Source: Streptomyces althioticus (GTDB taxonomy: Bacteria; Actinomycetota; Actinomycetes; Streptomycetales; Streptomycetaceae). From it: a stretch of DNA of 64,000 bases. The first letter of the stretch is position 1, and every line of letters starts with the position of its first letter. The position numbers and the translations under genes are program-made. Under the pieces are notes generated by a model, which was not told the DNA's origin, did no database searches, and was given only the letters and a program-made list of their open reading frames with translations. Below are positions 1-7,798 of the stretch, one piece after another. The DNA lies in NCBI GenBank assembly GCA_014649355.1, contig BMSW01000010.1:124001-188000 (forward strand), given 5' to 3'.

Positions 1-344
1 AGACCGGCGACCCGGCCGAGTCCGCGCGAGCCGAGCACCAGCGGATCGGCTTCCTCCGCGGCCTGCGCGAGGACGGCCGCGGCGGGCCCCTCGGCCTGGA
101 CCTCCTGCACCCGTACGTCCGGCCGGACGGCGTGGACCCTCTCGGCCGCTCTCTCCAGGACCCGTCGCGCCAGGCGGTGGTCGGCGGAGTGGGCGGTGTC
201 CGTACCGCCCTGCCGCGGATGCCGGCCCCGTACGTGCAGCAAGCGCAGGGCGGCTCCACGACGCGCGGCTTCGCGGGCGGCCCACGCGGCGGCCGTGAGG
301 CTCTCGGCGGAACCGTCGACACCGACGACTACCGGCGACTCCAT
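1..344 (-). CDS. Universal stress protein (UspA family), 3' end cut by window edge
   Basis: Reading leftward from an ATG at 344, the protein opens MESPVVVGVDGSAESLTAA, the typical UspA start, with the beta1 strand VVVGVDGS followed by an amphipathic helix. About 114 residues are visible, ending ...LVLGSRGLGRVAGL, which resembles the G-x2-G-x9-G-S/T nucleotide-binding loop region. The rest lies outside the window. It is divergent from the CBS-domain gene at 630, and the shared 285-bp gap holds a DevR/DosR-like box. Usp, CBS, DUF1876 and Hsp20 genes together are typical of actinobacterial dormancy or redox-stress regulons. A tandem two-Usp-domain protein is possible, since the C-terminus is missing. 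Confidence 0.85.
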   Translation of the reverse strand, partial: MESPVVVGVDGSAESLTAAAWAAREAARRGAALRLLHVRGRHPRQGGTDTAHSADHRLARRVLERAAERVHAVRPDVRVQEVQAEGPAAAVLAQAAEEADPLVLGSRGLGRVAG

Positions 345-421
345 GGCATGCACCTTTCACTCGGAGCGTTCCCCCGCCGACGTCCAGCGTCGCCGGGGCG
401 GCGGCGGCAGGGCAGGGGCTT

Positions 422-437
422 CCGGGTCCTGACCCGG
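422..437. promoter_or_regulatory. Palindrome CCGGGTC-CT-GACCCGG in the usp/CBS divergent gap
   Basis: Perfect 7-bp arms with a 2-bp centre, lying between the divergent start codons at 344 and 630. It sits about 78 bp upstream of the Usp start. Its half-spacing does not fit the DevR box next to it, so it may be a second operator or simply a GC-rich dyad. Confidence 0.3.
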
Positions 438-496
438 GCCCGAGAGACCCAGACCGGCGGGACCGACCTCCGGAGAGGGCGACATCCCGGACATAT

Positions 497-510
497 GGGC
501 CGTTCGGCCC
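497..510. promoter_or_regulatory. DevR/DosR (OsdR)-like box upstream of the CBS and Usp genes
   Basis: The 14-mer GGGCCGTTCGGCCC fits the mycobacterial DosR core GGGNC-N4-GNCCC exactly, with 6-bp perfect arms. It lies 120 bp before the CBS start and about 150 bp before the divergent Usp start. Streptomyces has DosR homologues (DevR/OsdR) that control dormancy-type stress genes, and Usp and CBS genes are classic targets. The match is seen directly; binding is inferred. Confidence 0.6.
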
Positions 511-629
511 TGCTCCCCTGCCCCCGGGTCCCTGGGATCCGCGCGGCGGCCGCCGGAGGGTGGAGGCAACCGCTCCCGGCAAGGGCCCGTCCCGGCCGGC
601 GGCACCCGACTCAGCCAGGAGGTTCAGCG

Positions 630-1310
630 ATGAAGGCCACCGAGGTCGGCGCCGTCATGACCACGGACGTGGTCACCGTCGCGCACGGCACTCCGCTCGA
701 GGACGTGGTCCGCGCACTCGCGGAACACCCCGTGGGCGGCCTTCCCGTGACGGACGACGAGGACCGGGTGATCGGCGTGGTCTCCACCTCGGACCTGGCG
801 CGCCCCCGCCCGCGCCCCTGGTGGGCCCTCCTGTTCAGCGGCATGCCCGGCCTCGGCCGGGCCCGGACCGTGGGCGACGTGATGACCGCCCCCGCGGTCA
901 CCGTGGGGGCGCGTGCCACCGTCACCGAGGCGTCCTGGCTCATGACCGGGCACGGTGTCGAACGGCTGCCGGTGGTGGACGAGGAGGAGCGGATCGTCGG
1001 CGTCGTCACGCGCGGCGACCTGCTGCGGGCCGTGCTGCGCACCGACGGCGACATCGAGCGCGCGGTGCGCAGGGACGTCCTCGGGACGACGCTCTGGCTC
1101 ACGCCGCGGGCGCTTGCCGTGGCCGTCGAGGACGGCGTGGTGACCCTCACGGGCAAGCTGGAGCGGCGCAGCGACGTCGACGCGGCGGTGCGGGCGGCGA
1201 GCCGGATCGACGGTGTCGTCGCGGTCGTCGACCAGCTGTCGTACCGGGTCGACGACACGCGTCCCGCGCGAGCGGCCGTCGAGGCCGAGGAGTCGGTCGC
1301 CGGGACGTGA
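630..1310 (+). CDS. CBS domain pair protein with C-terminal BON domain
   Basis: 226 residues. The ATG at 630 is preceded by AGGAGGT at 617-623. Two CBS repeats lie at about residues 5-60 and 75-135; each contains the VMT start and the later hydrophobic/GVV motif (VIGVVSTSDL, IVGVVTRGDL). They are followed by a BON-like segment from about 145 to 210 (LAVAVEDGVVTLTGKLERRSD). CBS pairs usually bind adenosyl nucleotides as energy sensors, and BON domains are thought to bind membranes or ligands. The CBS-BON arrangement is common in actinobacterial stress clusters. The protein is probably cytoplasmic. Its neighbours (Usp, DUF1876, Hsp20) and the upstream DevR-like box suggest hypoxia or stationary-phase induction. 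Confidence 0.9.
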   Translation: MKATEVGAVMTTDVVTVAHGTPLEDVVRALAEHPVGGLPVTDDEDRVIGVVSTSDLARPRPRPWWALLFSGMPGLGRARTVGDVMTAPAVTVGARATVTEASWLMTGHGVERLPVVDEEERIVGVVTRGDLLRAVLRTDGDIERAVRRDVLGTTLWLTPRALAVAVEDGVVTLTGKLERRSDVDAAVRAASRIDGVVAVVDQLSYRVDDTRPARAAVEAEESVAGT

Positions 1311-1357
1311 CCGGCGCCGGCAGTTCCGGGGGTACCCGGGCCCCACGGCACGTTCCC

Positions 1358-1371
1358 GGGACCTTCGGCCC
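1358..1371. promoter_or_regulatory. Second DevR/DosR-like box, upstream of the DUF1876 gene
   Basis: GGGACCTTCGGCCC fits GGGNC-N4-GNCCC. It lies in the 141-bp gap between the CBS and DUF1876 genes, 81 bp before the ATG at 1452. Two matches in front of two genes of the same stress cluster make chance less likely, although GC-rich DNA raises the background. The box suggests that DUF1876 and Hsp20 have their own promoter. Confidence 0.5.
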
Positions 1372-1451
1372 CGTGCGTCGCGTCCGCCGGAGTCGGACGG
1401 TGGAGATGAGGCGACCGGCACGTCCGGGCCACCCCGGCCGAGGAGGCAGTC

Positions 1452-1739
1452 ATGTCGCACACCCTGGAATGGAAGACCCGTCTCCACCTCTTCGAGGAGG
1501 ACGGCACGACGAAGGCGCACGCCACGCTCGACACCGGGACGGCGACCCTCACCGGTCACGGAGCCGCCCACCGGAACCCGGCGGACCCGGACGTCCCGGA
1601 GATCGGCGACGAGCTGGCCGCGGGCCGCGCCCTGCGTGACCTGGGCCGACAGCTCCTCGACATCGCGGCACGCGACGTCGAGGGCGTGGGCGCGCGGAGC
1701 GGCTCGGAGACCGGCCCGGTCCTGGGCTGGTCCCTGTAG
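1452..1739 (+). CDS. DUF1876 domain-containing protein
   Basis: 95 residues, preceded by a GAGGAGG-like site at about 1440. The pattern of an N-terminal beta strand (EWKTRLHLFEEDGTTKAHATLD), the phrase LTGHGAAHRNPADPDVPEIGDELAAGRALRDL and a C-terminal helix matches the DUF1876 family (double-stranded-RNA-binding-like fold). The family has no established function. It recurs in actinobacterial dormancy and redox-stress clusters, as here between CBS and Hsp20 genes. It is possibly co-transcribed with hsp20, 52 bp downstream. Confidence 0.85.
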   Translation: MSHTLEWKTRLHLFEEDGTTKAHATLDTGTATLTGHGAAHRNPADPDVPEIGDELAAGRALRDLGRQLLDIAARDVEGVGARSGSETGPVLGWSL

Positions 1740-1791
1740 ACGAACCGCACCCGTCCTAGACGCAGTTCACCGCACGACAAGGAGAGGACCG

Positions 1792-2259
1792 ATGACGCAA
1801 CCGGTACGCCGCGACAGGGGTCAGATCTCCGGATGGGCTCCCCTGCGTGAATTCGAAGAGCTGCAGGCCCGCATGGACCAGCTGATGCAGACCACGTTCC
1901 CCTTCCCCGCGCGCCCGCTCTCCGAGATCGGGGAGGAGCCCTGGGCGCCGCTCGCGGACGTGGAGGACACCGAGGACGCGTACGTGATGGAGCTGGAACT
2001 CCCCGGCGTCAGGAAGAACGACGTCACGGTGGAGGTCACGGACGGCGAGCTGGACATCCACGGCGAGGTGAAGGACAAGGGGCGGACGGGAGTGCTGCGC
2101 CGGCAGACCCGCCGGATCGGCCGCTTCGGCTACCGCACGACCCTCCCCCGGAACGCCGACACCGAGAAGATCACCGCGGACCTGGCCCACGGCATCCTCA
2201 CGGTCCGCGTCCCGAAGGTGAGCCAGGCGACGCCCCGCCGCATCGAGATCTCGGACTGA
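1792..2259 (+). CDS. Hsp20/alpha-crystallin family small heat-shock protein
   Basis: 155 residues with AGGAGAGG before the ATG. The alpha-crystallin domain runs from about residue 45 to 145: LADVEDTEDAYVMELELPGVRKNDVTVEVTDGELDIHGEV, then the conserved RTTLPRNAD...ITADLAHGILTVRVPK (A-x-x-x-G-x-L motif). The short N-terminal arm contains the PLREFEELQARMDQLM helix typical of the actinobacterial Hsp18-like group. It is an ATP-independent holdase that forms oligomers in the cytoplasm. It is the last gene of the stress cluster. Confidence 0.93.
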   Translation: MTQPVRRDRGQISGWAPLREFEELQARMDQLMQTTFPFPARPLSEIGEEPWAPLADVEDTEDAYVMELELPGVRKNDVTVEVTDGELDIHGEVKDKGRTGVLRRQTRRIGRFGYRTTLPRNADTEKITADLAHGILTVRVPKVSQATPRRIEISD

Positions 2260-2596
2260 CCGTCCGGGCCGTCATGGGCGGCGGGCCGCCACGGCAGCAA
2301 CATTCCCGTCCCGAATGCGCCGGGAGACGAGCGACGGAAGGGGGACCCAGAACGCAGGCCCCTGTCGGCCCGCCGCCGCGCGTGTCGACGCCGCGCCTCC
2401 GCAGCACGGGAGCAGGACGGCGATCACCGTGACCGCACCCGCCGGATGGCGTACGCAGGTGCCGACGACCGCGCCCGATGCCCCGAGGGCGGACACCGTC
2501 GCGACGCCGAACAGCGCGGGTGGCGGCACCTTTTGTGTGTGGGAGCCGTACCTGCCGCGTACGCCGCCAGGCCACCTCCGGCCCGGCGGCGTACGC

Positions 2597-2800
2597 GTCC
2601 GGCGCCAGGCCCGCCTGCACGGTCATCGTCGGCACGGTGTGCGCGACGGCGTCGTGCGGCTCCCGGGAGACCCGCAGCCGTTTCTGCTCCACGCGCCGCC
2701 GCGCCTCCGCTCCCGTTCGGCCTCCGCCCCGCGGCACCGCCGGCGTACGCACGGGCCTCCTGCCAACGGCCGCGGACGGCCTCGCCGGAGCACCGGCCAT
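2597..2800 (-). pseudogene. Remnant of a sensor histidine kinase (HisKA_3 region)
   Basis: On the minus strand, about 68 codons read ...EARRRVEQKRLRVSREP then HDAVAHTVPTMTVQAGLA. This is recognisable as the dimerisation and phosphoacceptor box of NarL-type kinases (usual form E-x-x-RIARELHDVVAHxLSVxxVQAG), with Leu changed to Pro beside the phosphoacceptor His. No sensor, HATPase domain or response regulator is found around it in any frame. The rest of the 810-bp gap (2260-3069) shows only GC-driven open frames. It is most likely the decayed core of a kinase gene. The minus-strand frame at 2272-2529 encodes a hydrophobic stretch that I could not assign. Confidence 0.5.
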
Positions 2801-3069
2801 GACGGCACCCCGCATGCGAAAGACGGCGACGCCCCCTTGGAACGCACCGGCGCAGGGCCGATCCTGAGCTGTGGCCGTGTCGGCCGCCGAGATCGTCCGG
2901 CTCGCCGGACGCCGTCTCACGTGCCCTCTCACGGCGCAAGGCCGATACTGCCCCTGTAGGGCTCCTACGGCTCCACGGTCGCCCTGCGACAGCTCCGCGA
3001 CGCCTTCACCGGCCGTCCGACCGGCACCACAGGTTCGACGACCCACCTGCTCAGCCCCAGGAGGTACCC

Positions 3070-4062
3070 ATGAAGATGCTGATCAACGTTCCGGAGACCG
3101 TGGTGGCGGACGCGCTGCGCGGTATGGCGGCGGCCCATCCCGAGCTGACGGTGGACGTGGAGAACCGGGTGGTGGTCCGCAAGGACGCCCCGGTGGCGGG
3201 CAAGGTGGGACTGGTGTCCGGCGGAGGTTCGGGGCACGAGCCTCTGCACGGCGGGTTCGTGGGCCCCGGCATGCTGTCGGCGGCCTGTCCCGGCGAGGTG
3301 TTCACCTCCCCGGTGCCCGACCAGATGGTGCGGGCCGCGGCGGCCGTGGACAGCGGCGCCGGGGTGCTGTTCATCGTGAAGAACTACACCGGGGACGTGC
3401 TCAACTTCGACATGGCGGCCGAGCTCGCCGAGGACGAGGGCATCCAGGTGGCGAAGGTGCTGGTCAACGATGACGTGGCGGTCACCGACAGCCTGTACAC
3501 GGCGGGACGCCGGGGCACCGGGGCGACGCTGTACGTGGAGAAGATCGCGGGCGCGGCGGCCGACGAGGGCCAGCCGCTGGAGCGGGTGGCGGCGCTCGCG
3601 AAGCAGGTGAACGAGAACTCCCGCAGCTTCGGCGTGGCGCTCAGCGCGGTCACCACGCCCGCCAAGGGCTCGCCGACGTTCGACCTGCCGGCCGGCGAGC
3701 TGGAGCTGGGCATCGGCATCCACGGCGAACCGGGCCGCGAACGGCGCCCGATGATGACGTCCGGCGAGATCGCCGACTTCGCCGTCGGCGCGATCCTCGA
3801 CGACCTCACCCCGCGCAACCCGGTCCTGGTGCTGGTCAACGGCATGGGCGCCACGCCGCTGCTGGAGCTGTACGGCTTCAACGCCGAGGTGCAGCGCGTC
3901 CTCGCCGAGCGCGGCGTCCCGGTCGCCCGGGTCCTCGTCGGCAACTACGTCACGTCCCTGGACATGGCGGGCGCCTCCGTCACCCTCTGCCAGGTCGACG
4001 AGGAGCTGCTGCGCCTGTACGACGCGCCGGTGAGTACGCCCGGGCTGCGCTGGGGTATGTGA
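3070..4062 (+). CDS. dhaK: Dihydroxyacetone kinase subunit DhaK
   Basis: 330 residues, with AGGAGGT 7 bp before the ATG. DhaK binds dihydroxyacetone covalently through a histidine; His218 in LGIGIHGEPG corresponds to the E. coli residue, and the GGGSGHEPLHGGFVG loop at 51-65 helps bind substrate. The length is that of the single-domain PTS-type DhaK, not the ATP-dependent fused kinase. It forms an operon with dhaL (63 bp) and dhaM, so phosphate should flow from PEP through the PTS to DhaM, then DhaL-ADP, then dihydroxyacetone. The cytoplasmic product, dihydroxyacetone phosphate, enters glycolysis. Confidence 0.96.
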   Translation: MKMLINVPETVVADALRGMAAAHPELTVDVENRVVVRKDAPVAGKVGLVSGGGSGHEPLHGGFVGPGMLSAACPGEVFTSPVPDQMVRAAAAVDSGAGVLFIVKNYTGDVLNFDMAAELAEDEGIQVAKVLVNDDVAVTDSLYTAGRRGTGATLYVEKIAGAAADEGQPLERVAALAKQVNENSRSFGVALSAVTTPAKGSPTFDLPAGELELGIGIHGEPGRERRPMMTSGEIADFAVGAILDDLTPRNPVLVLVNGMGATPLLELYGFNAEVQRVLAERGVPVARVLVGNYVTSLDMAGASVTLCQVDEELLRLYDAPVSTPGLRWGM

Positions 4063-4125
4063 TCCACTCCGGACAGACCGACACCGGGGCCGGCGCCCCG
4101 GTCACCTACCACGCGAGGAGTTCCC

Positions 4126-4743
4126 GTGCTGGACGCCGACTTCTTCCGCCGTTGGATGACGGTCACGGCCGCGTCCGTGGACAGCGAGGCGGAACGGCTC
4201 ACCGCCCTCGACTCGGAGATCGGCGACGCCGATCACGGCAGCAATCTGCAGCGCGGATTCCGGGCGGTGAAGGACGCGCTGGACAAGGAGCCGCCCGCCA
4301 CGCCCGGCGCGGTGCTCACCCAGGCAGGACGCCTGCTGGTGTCCACGGTGGGCGGCGCGTCGGGCCCGCTGTACGGGACGCTGCTGCGCCGCACCGGCAA
4401 GACGCTGGGCGAGGCCACCGAGGTGGACCGGCAGCAGCTGGCCGAGGCGCTGCGGGCCGGGGTGGACGCCGTGATGAAGCTGGGCGGGGCGGCGCCGGGC
4501 GACAAGACGATGATCGACGCGCTGCTCCCCGCGGTGGACGCGCTCGGCGAGTCGTTCGCGGCGGCGCGGGACGCGGCGCGGGAGGGCGCGGTCGCGACGA
4601 CGCCGATGCGGGCCCGCAAGGGCAGGGCGAGCTATCTCGGCGACCGCAGCATCGGACACCAGGACCCGGGCGCCACCTCGTCGGCACTGCTGGTCGCGGC
4701 CCTGCTGGAGGCCGGGCCCGGCGACGCGGACGGCGGTGAGTGA
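4126..4743 (+). CDS. dhaL: Dihydroxyacetone kinase ADP-binding subunit DhaL
   Basis: 205 residues from a GTG preceded by GAGGAG. The motif DSEIGDADHGSN at residues 29-40 supplies the three Asp residues (29, 34, 36) that hold the Mg-ADP cofactor. GGASGPLYGT (about 83-92) and the GDKTM segment are also typical. DhaL carries a permanently bound nucleotide that is rephosphorylated by DhaM and donates phosphate to DhaK-bound dihydroxyacetone. The protein is an eight-helix barrel in the family. Its TGA lies 1 bp before the preferred dhaM ATG, which indicates translational coupling. Confidence 0.96.
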   Translation: MLDADFFRRWMTVTAASVDSEAERLTALDSEIGDADHGSNLQRGFRAVKDALDKEPPATPGAVLTQAGRLLVSTVGGASGPLYGTLLRRTGKTLGEATEVDRQQLAEALRAGVDAVMKLGGAAPGDKTMIDALLPAVDALGESFAAARDAAREGAVATTPMRARKGRASYLGDRSIGHQDPGATSSALLVAALLEAGPGDADGGE

Positions 4744-4744
4744 G

Positions 4745-5155
4745 ATGAGCGACGAGAAGCTGGTCGGGATCGTCCTGGTGTCGCACAGCGCGGCGGTCGC
4801 GGCCTCCGTGGCGGAGCTGGCGCAGGGGCTCTCCGGCGCGGGCGCGTCGGTGCCGGTCGCCCCGGCGGGCGGCACCGACGGCGGCGAGCTCGGCACCAGC
4901 GCGGAGCTGATCGCCGCGGCTGCGGCGTCCGTGGACCGGGGCGCGGGCGTCGCGGTGCTCACGGACCTGGGCAGCGCGGTGCTCACCGTGAAGGCGCTGC
5001 TGGCCGAGGGCGACGAACTCCCGGAGAACACGCAGCTGGTGGACGCGCCGTTCCTGGAGGGCGCGGTGGCCGCGGTGGTCACCGCCTCCACGGGGGCGGA
5101 CCTCGCGGCGGTGGCGGCGGCTGCCTCGGAGGCGTACGGCTACCGGAAGGTGTGA
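4745..5155 (+). CDS. dhaM: PTS-dependent dihydroxyacetone kinase phosphotransferase subunit DhaM (EIIA-man-like only)
   Basis: 136 residues from ATG 4745, with GGTGAG at 4735-4740 as ribosome binding site. An in-frame GTG at 4736 would overlap dhaL by 8 bp and is less likely. LVGIVLVSHS carries the phospho-accepting His14, and GVAVLTDLGSAVLTVKALL and PFLEGAVAA match EIIA-mannose-type DhaM. It lacks the HPr and EI-like domains of E. coli DhaM, so it should take phosphate from the general HPr. The last 22 bp, including the stop codon, are duplicated directly downstream. Confidence 0.92.
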   Translation: MSDEKLVGIVLVSHSAAVAASVAELAQGLSGAGASVPVAPAGGTDGGELGTSAELIAAAAASVDRGAGVAVLTDLGSAVLTVKALLAEGDELPENTQLVDAPFLEGAVAAVVTASTGADLAAVAAAASEAYGYRKV

Positions 5156-5178
5156 GTACGGCTACCGGTAGGTGTGAG
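5134..5178 (+). repeat. 22-bp tandem duplication across the dhaM stop codon
   Basis: Copy 1 (5134-5156) encodes YGYRKV-stop. Copy 2 (5156-5178) repeats it with one A-to-T change (CCGGAAGG versus CCGGTAGG). The second copy lies after the stop and is not translated as part of DhaM. It looks like a recent replication-slippage event. Confidence 0.85.
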
Positions 5179-5219
5179 AAGTCCGGAGGGGTCGGTGCGG
5201 CGGGTTCCGGGCGGCGAGG

Positions 5220-6227
5220 TCAGTCCGCGGAATCGACGAACTCCCGTGCCAGCCGCTCCCCTTGGGTCTCCGCCGCCTCCCGGTCCTCCAGCGGGGTGAC
5301 CCGGCTGTCCTTGAACACGATGTACGTCACCCCCGAGGGGGTGCCGCCGGAGCGCGGGTCCGGGTCGATGCCCAGGGACTCGGCCGCCGCGTAGGACGCC
5401 TCGCCGATGATGTCGGCCGGGCCTGTGTCGCCGACGACCGCGTAGCTGACGCGGTCGCGGTAGACGACGGCGGCCACCGATCCGCCACGCACGCCGTGCT
5501 CGCGGTAGTCCCAGAGGGAACTGGGCGCGGGGACCACGACGTAGGGCAGCTTCTCGGAGCTGAGCGCGCTGCCGTCGGACTGCGCGAACGCGGTGGACGA
5601 GGAGAAGTGCGGGTCGGTGGCGGCGTTGCAGTGACGGCCGGGGCGGCCGTCGCAGTCGATGTCCATGTCCGCCTTCCAGTACACCGCCTCGCGCGTGCCG
5701 CACACCGGGACGGTGGCCGCGCGGCCGCGGTCCTTGCGGTAGCGGCCCTGGGAGACGGGGGTGCAGCCGCTCACCCTGGCCAGCAGGTCGGCCGCGGTGA
5801 CAGGCCCCGGAGTCGCGGGGGCCGAGGGCCCGGAGCCCGACGGGGAGGGGCCGGCGTCCGTGGGGGCGGGAGTCGCGGAGCCTGTGGTCGTCGCCGCGTC
5901 GGATGCGGCGGCGTCCGGGGTCGCGGTCCCGGAGCCGTCCGGGCCGGGTCTCGCCGGTCCCGGAGTCGCGGAACCGCCGGGGCCCGCGCCCCGCGTCAGC
6001 ACCTCCCGCGTGCCGTCCCGGGCGACGGACTCGACGCGGCCCCGGTGCGGTACGGCGACGTGCGCCAGGGCGGTGGGGAGGGCGGAGCCCGCCGCGGGGC
6101 CGGCGGCGACGCGCCGCGCCTCGGTCCTGGACGGCCGGAGGTGGACCGACTCCGCGGCGGAGGACGCCGAGGGGGCCAGCAGTGCCACGCCGGCCACGGC
6201 GACGGTGAGCGTCTGGACACGGGACAC
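5220..6227 (-). CDS. Secreted glycoside hydrolase family 75 chitosanase
   Basis: 335 residues from a GTG at 6227 (GAGAGG upstream); an in-frame ATG at 6284 would only lengthen the N-terminus. VSRVQTLTVAVAGVALLAPSASSA is a signal peptide. Residues about 75-130 form a Pro/Thr/Ser/Ala-rich linker. The catalytic domain starts near CTPVSQGRYRKDRG and includes VYWKADMDIDCDG, the Asp-containing signature of GH75 endo-chitosanases, then DPHFSSSTAF, SLWDYREHGV and VVGDTGPADIIGEASYAAAESLGI. It should hydrolyse chitosan outside the cell. Convergent with dhaM, 64 bp apart. Confidence 0.85.
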   Translation of the reverse strand: MSRVQTLTVAVAGVALLAPSASSAAESVHLRPSRTEARRVAAGPAAGSALPTALAHVAVPHRGRVESVARDGTREVLTRGAGPGGSATPGPARPGPDGSGTATPDAAASDAATTTGSATPAPTDAGPSPSGSGPSAPATPGPVTAADLLARVSGCTPVSQGRYRKDRGRAATVPVCGTREAVYWKADMDIDCDGRPGRHCNAATDPHFSSSTAFAQSDGSALSSEKLPYVVVPAPSSLWDYREHGVRGGSVAAVVYRDRVSYAVVGDTGPADIIGEASYAAAESLGIDPDPRSGGTPSGVTYIVFKDSRVTPLEDREAAETQGERLAREFVDSAD

Positions 6228-6619
6228 GGTCAGTTGAGCCTCTCGTCGGGAACAAGGACGCACACCCAGGGCACTTTGCCCCATTTCGTCCCGGCGTGAG
6301 GAGGGTGACCGCCCCGAAAGGGGCCGGACGGGGCACCCAAGGGCCGACGGAGGCGGAGGGTGCCGGAGACCCGGGCGCGCGTCGACCCGGGCCGTCCAGC
6401 CACCCGTGGCGGCGCGGGATCAGCGACGACAGCGGTCCGCGCCTCGAGCCCGAACACCCCGTCCTGCAGGGGCGGTTCGGCCCGTTCCGGGTTCAGGATA
6501 CGTAACGCGCCGCCGCATTCGACCCGCACCACCCTCTTGATGTGGGCGCGTCACCACGCCCATATTGGTACGGACCTTTGGACGGACCGGTCCTCCGTGG
6601 ACCCCCAGGAGGCGAAGTC

Positions 6620-7645
6620 GTGCGTGGCGTTACCCCAACCGCGTCATCGCGCCGCCTGTTCGCGCTCTGCGCGGTCGTGCTGCTGACCGTGTCCTGCCGC
6701 TGGGGCGGCCAGGACGACGCGGACGGCGAACGGCCGCCAGGGGCGCCGACGGGCGTCACCGCCCAGGCGGGCAGCGCCACCAGCGTCCACGTCATGTGGA
6801 ACCGGACCGCCCCGGCGGGATCCGAGGTGACCGGCTACGAGGTGTACCGGGGCCACACCAAGGTCGAGCAGGTGCCCGCTTCCACGCACATGGTGGACGT
6901 CACCAGACTCCGCCCCGCCACCACCTACGTCTTCACGGTGCGCGCCCGTGACGCGGACGGGCGGCTCGGTCCGCCCAGCCGTGAGGCGCGGGCCACGACC
7001 CCCGCGGCGGCCCGGGCGGACACCGCACCGCCCACCGCCCCCGCCGACCTCGGGGGACGCGCGGCCGGCAGCCGGGCGGCCCAGCTCTCCTGGACCGCGG
7101 CGCGGGACGACCGTGGTGTGGTGTCGTACGACGTCTACCAGGGCGCTTCGAAGATCCACAGTGTGGGCGGCAACCAGACGGCCGCCGTGGTCACGGGGCT
7201 GCGGCCCGGCACCCGGTACGTCTTCACCGTCCGCGCCCGGGACGCGGCGGACAACCTCTCGCCGCCCGCCCCCGCCGTCCGTCTCACCACCGCCGAGGGC
7301 CCGGACGGCGGCGCCGCGGCCACCGCGCCCACCGACTTCCGCGCGGCGGCCCGGAGGTCGGGCGGGGCGTACGACATCGTGCTCTCCTGGACGCCGCCAC
7401 GGGTCGACGGGACGGTCGCCGAGTACGAGGTCCGGCTCGACGGACGCCCCGTCACCTCGCTGGTGTACGGCGGCGAGGCGCCCCGCGACCGGGCCACGTA
7501 CCGCTTCTACGCGGGCGAGGAGGCGGGCGTCACGCACCGCGTGCGGATCAGGGCGCTGCTGCCGGACGGCACGTGGGGCGCCTTCTCGGCCGAGCGGACG
7601 GTGACGACGGGCGCCGCAGGCCGACACCGGAACAGCCCGCGCTGA
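6620..7645 (+). CDS. Secreted lipoprotein with fibronectin type III domains
   Basis: 341 residues from GTG 6620, chosen because AGGAGG lies at 6607-6612. The N-terminus has a lipoprotein signal with RRLFALCAVVLLTVSC as lipobox, the Cys at about residue 26. FN3 repeats follow at about 40-125 (PTGVTAQAGSATSVHVMWNR...YVFTVRARDADGRLGPPS) and 135-225 (PADLGGRAAGSRAAQLSWTAARDD...YVFTVRARDAADNLSPP), and a third, more divergent one at about 240-330. No catalytic domain is present. Such proteins resemble the binding modules of chitinases and other polysaccharide hydrolases, so a cell-surface adhesion or glycan-binding role is possible. It is divergent from the chitosanase gene. Confidence 0.85.
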   Translation: MRGVTPTASSRRLFALCAVVLLTVSCRWGGQDDADGERPPGAPTGVTAQAGSATSVHVMWNRTAPAGSEVTGYEVYRGHTKVEQVPASTHMVDVTRLRPATTYVFTVRARDADGRLGPPSREARATTPAAARADTAPPTAPADLGGRAAGSRAAQLSWTAARDDRGVVSYDVYQGASKIHSVGGNQTAAVVTGLRPGTRYVFTVRARDAADNLSPPAPAVRLTTAEGPDGGAAATAPTDFRAAARRSGGAYDIVLSWTPPRVDGTVAEYEVRLDGRPVTSLVYGGEAPRDRATYRFYAGEEAGVTHRVRIRALLPDGTWGAFSAERTVTTGAAGRHRNSPR

Positions 7646-7798
7646 GCCGCCCGGAGGACGCCGTCACCTGCGTGGATGCGGCCGGAGTGCGCGCCGCGCG
7701 GGCTGCCCGTTGGCTGATCGTCGTGGCGGCACGGGCGCTCCCCGACCTCGGCGGCGCAAGGGATGTACCGCCGGCCGTGCCGCCGGAAGGCAGTCCAC

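Noticed and set aside
2272..2529. Minus-strand open frame with a hydrophobic stretch in the gap before dhaK
   Set aside because: No ribosome binding site, no family recognised, and it sits in a degenerate region; GC-rich open frames of this size are common by chance.
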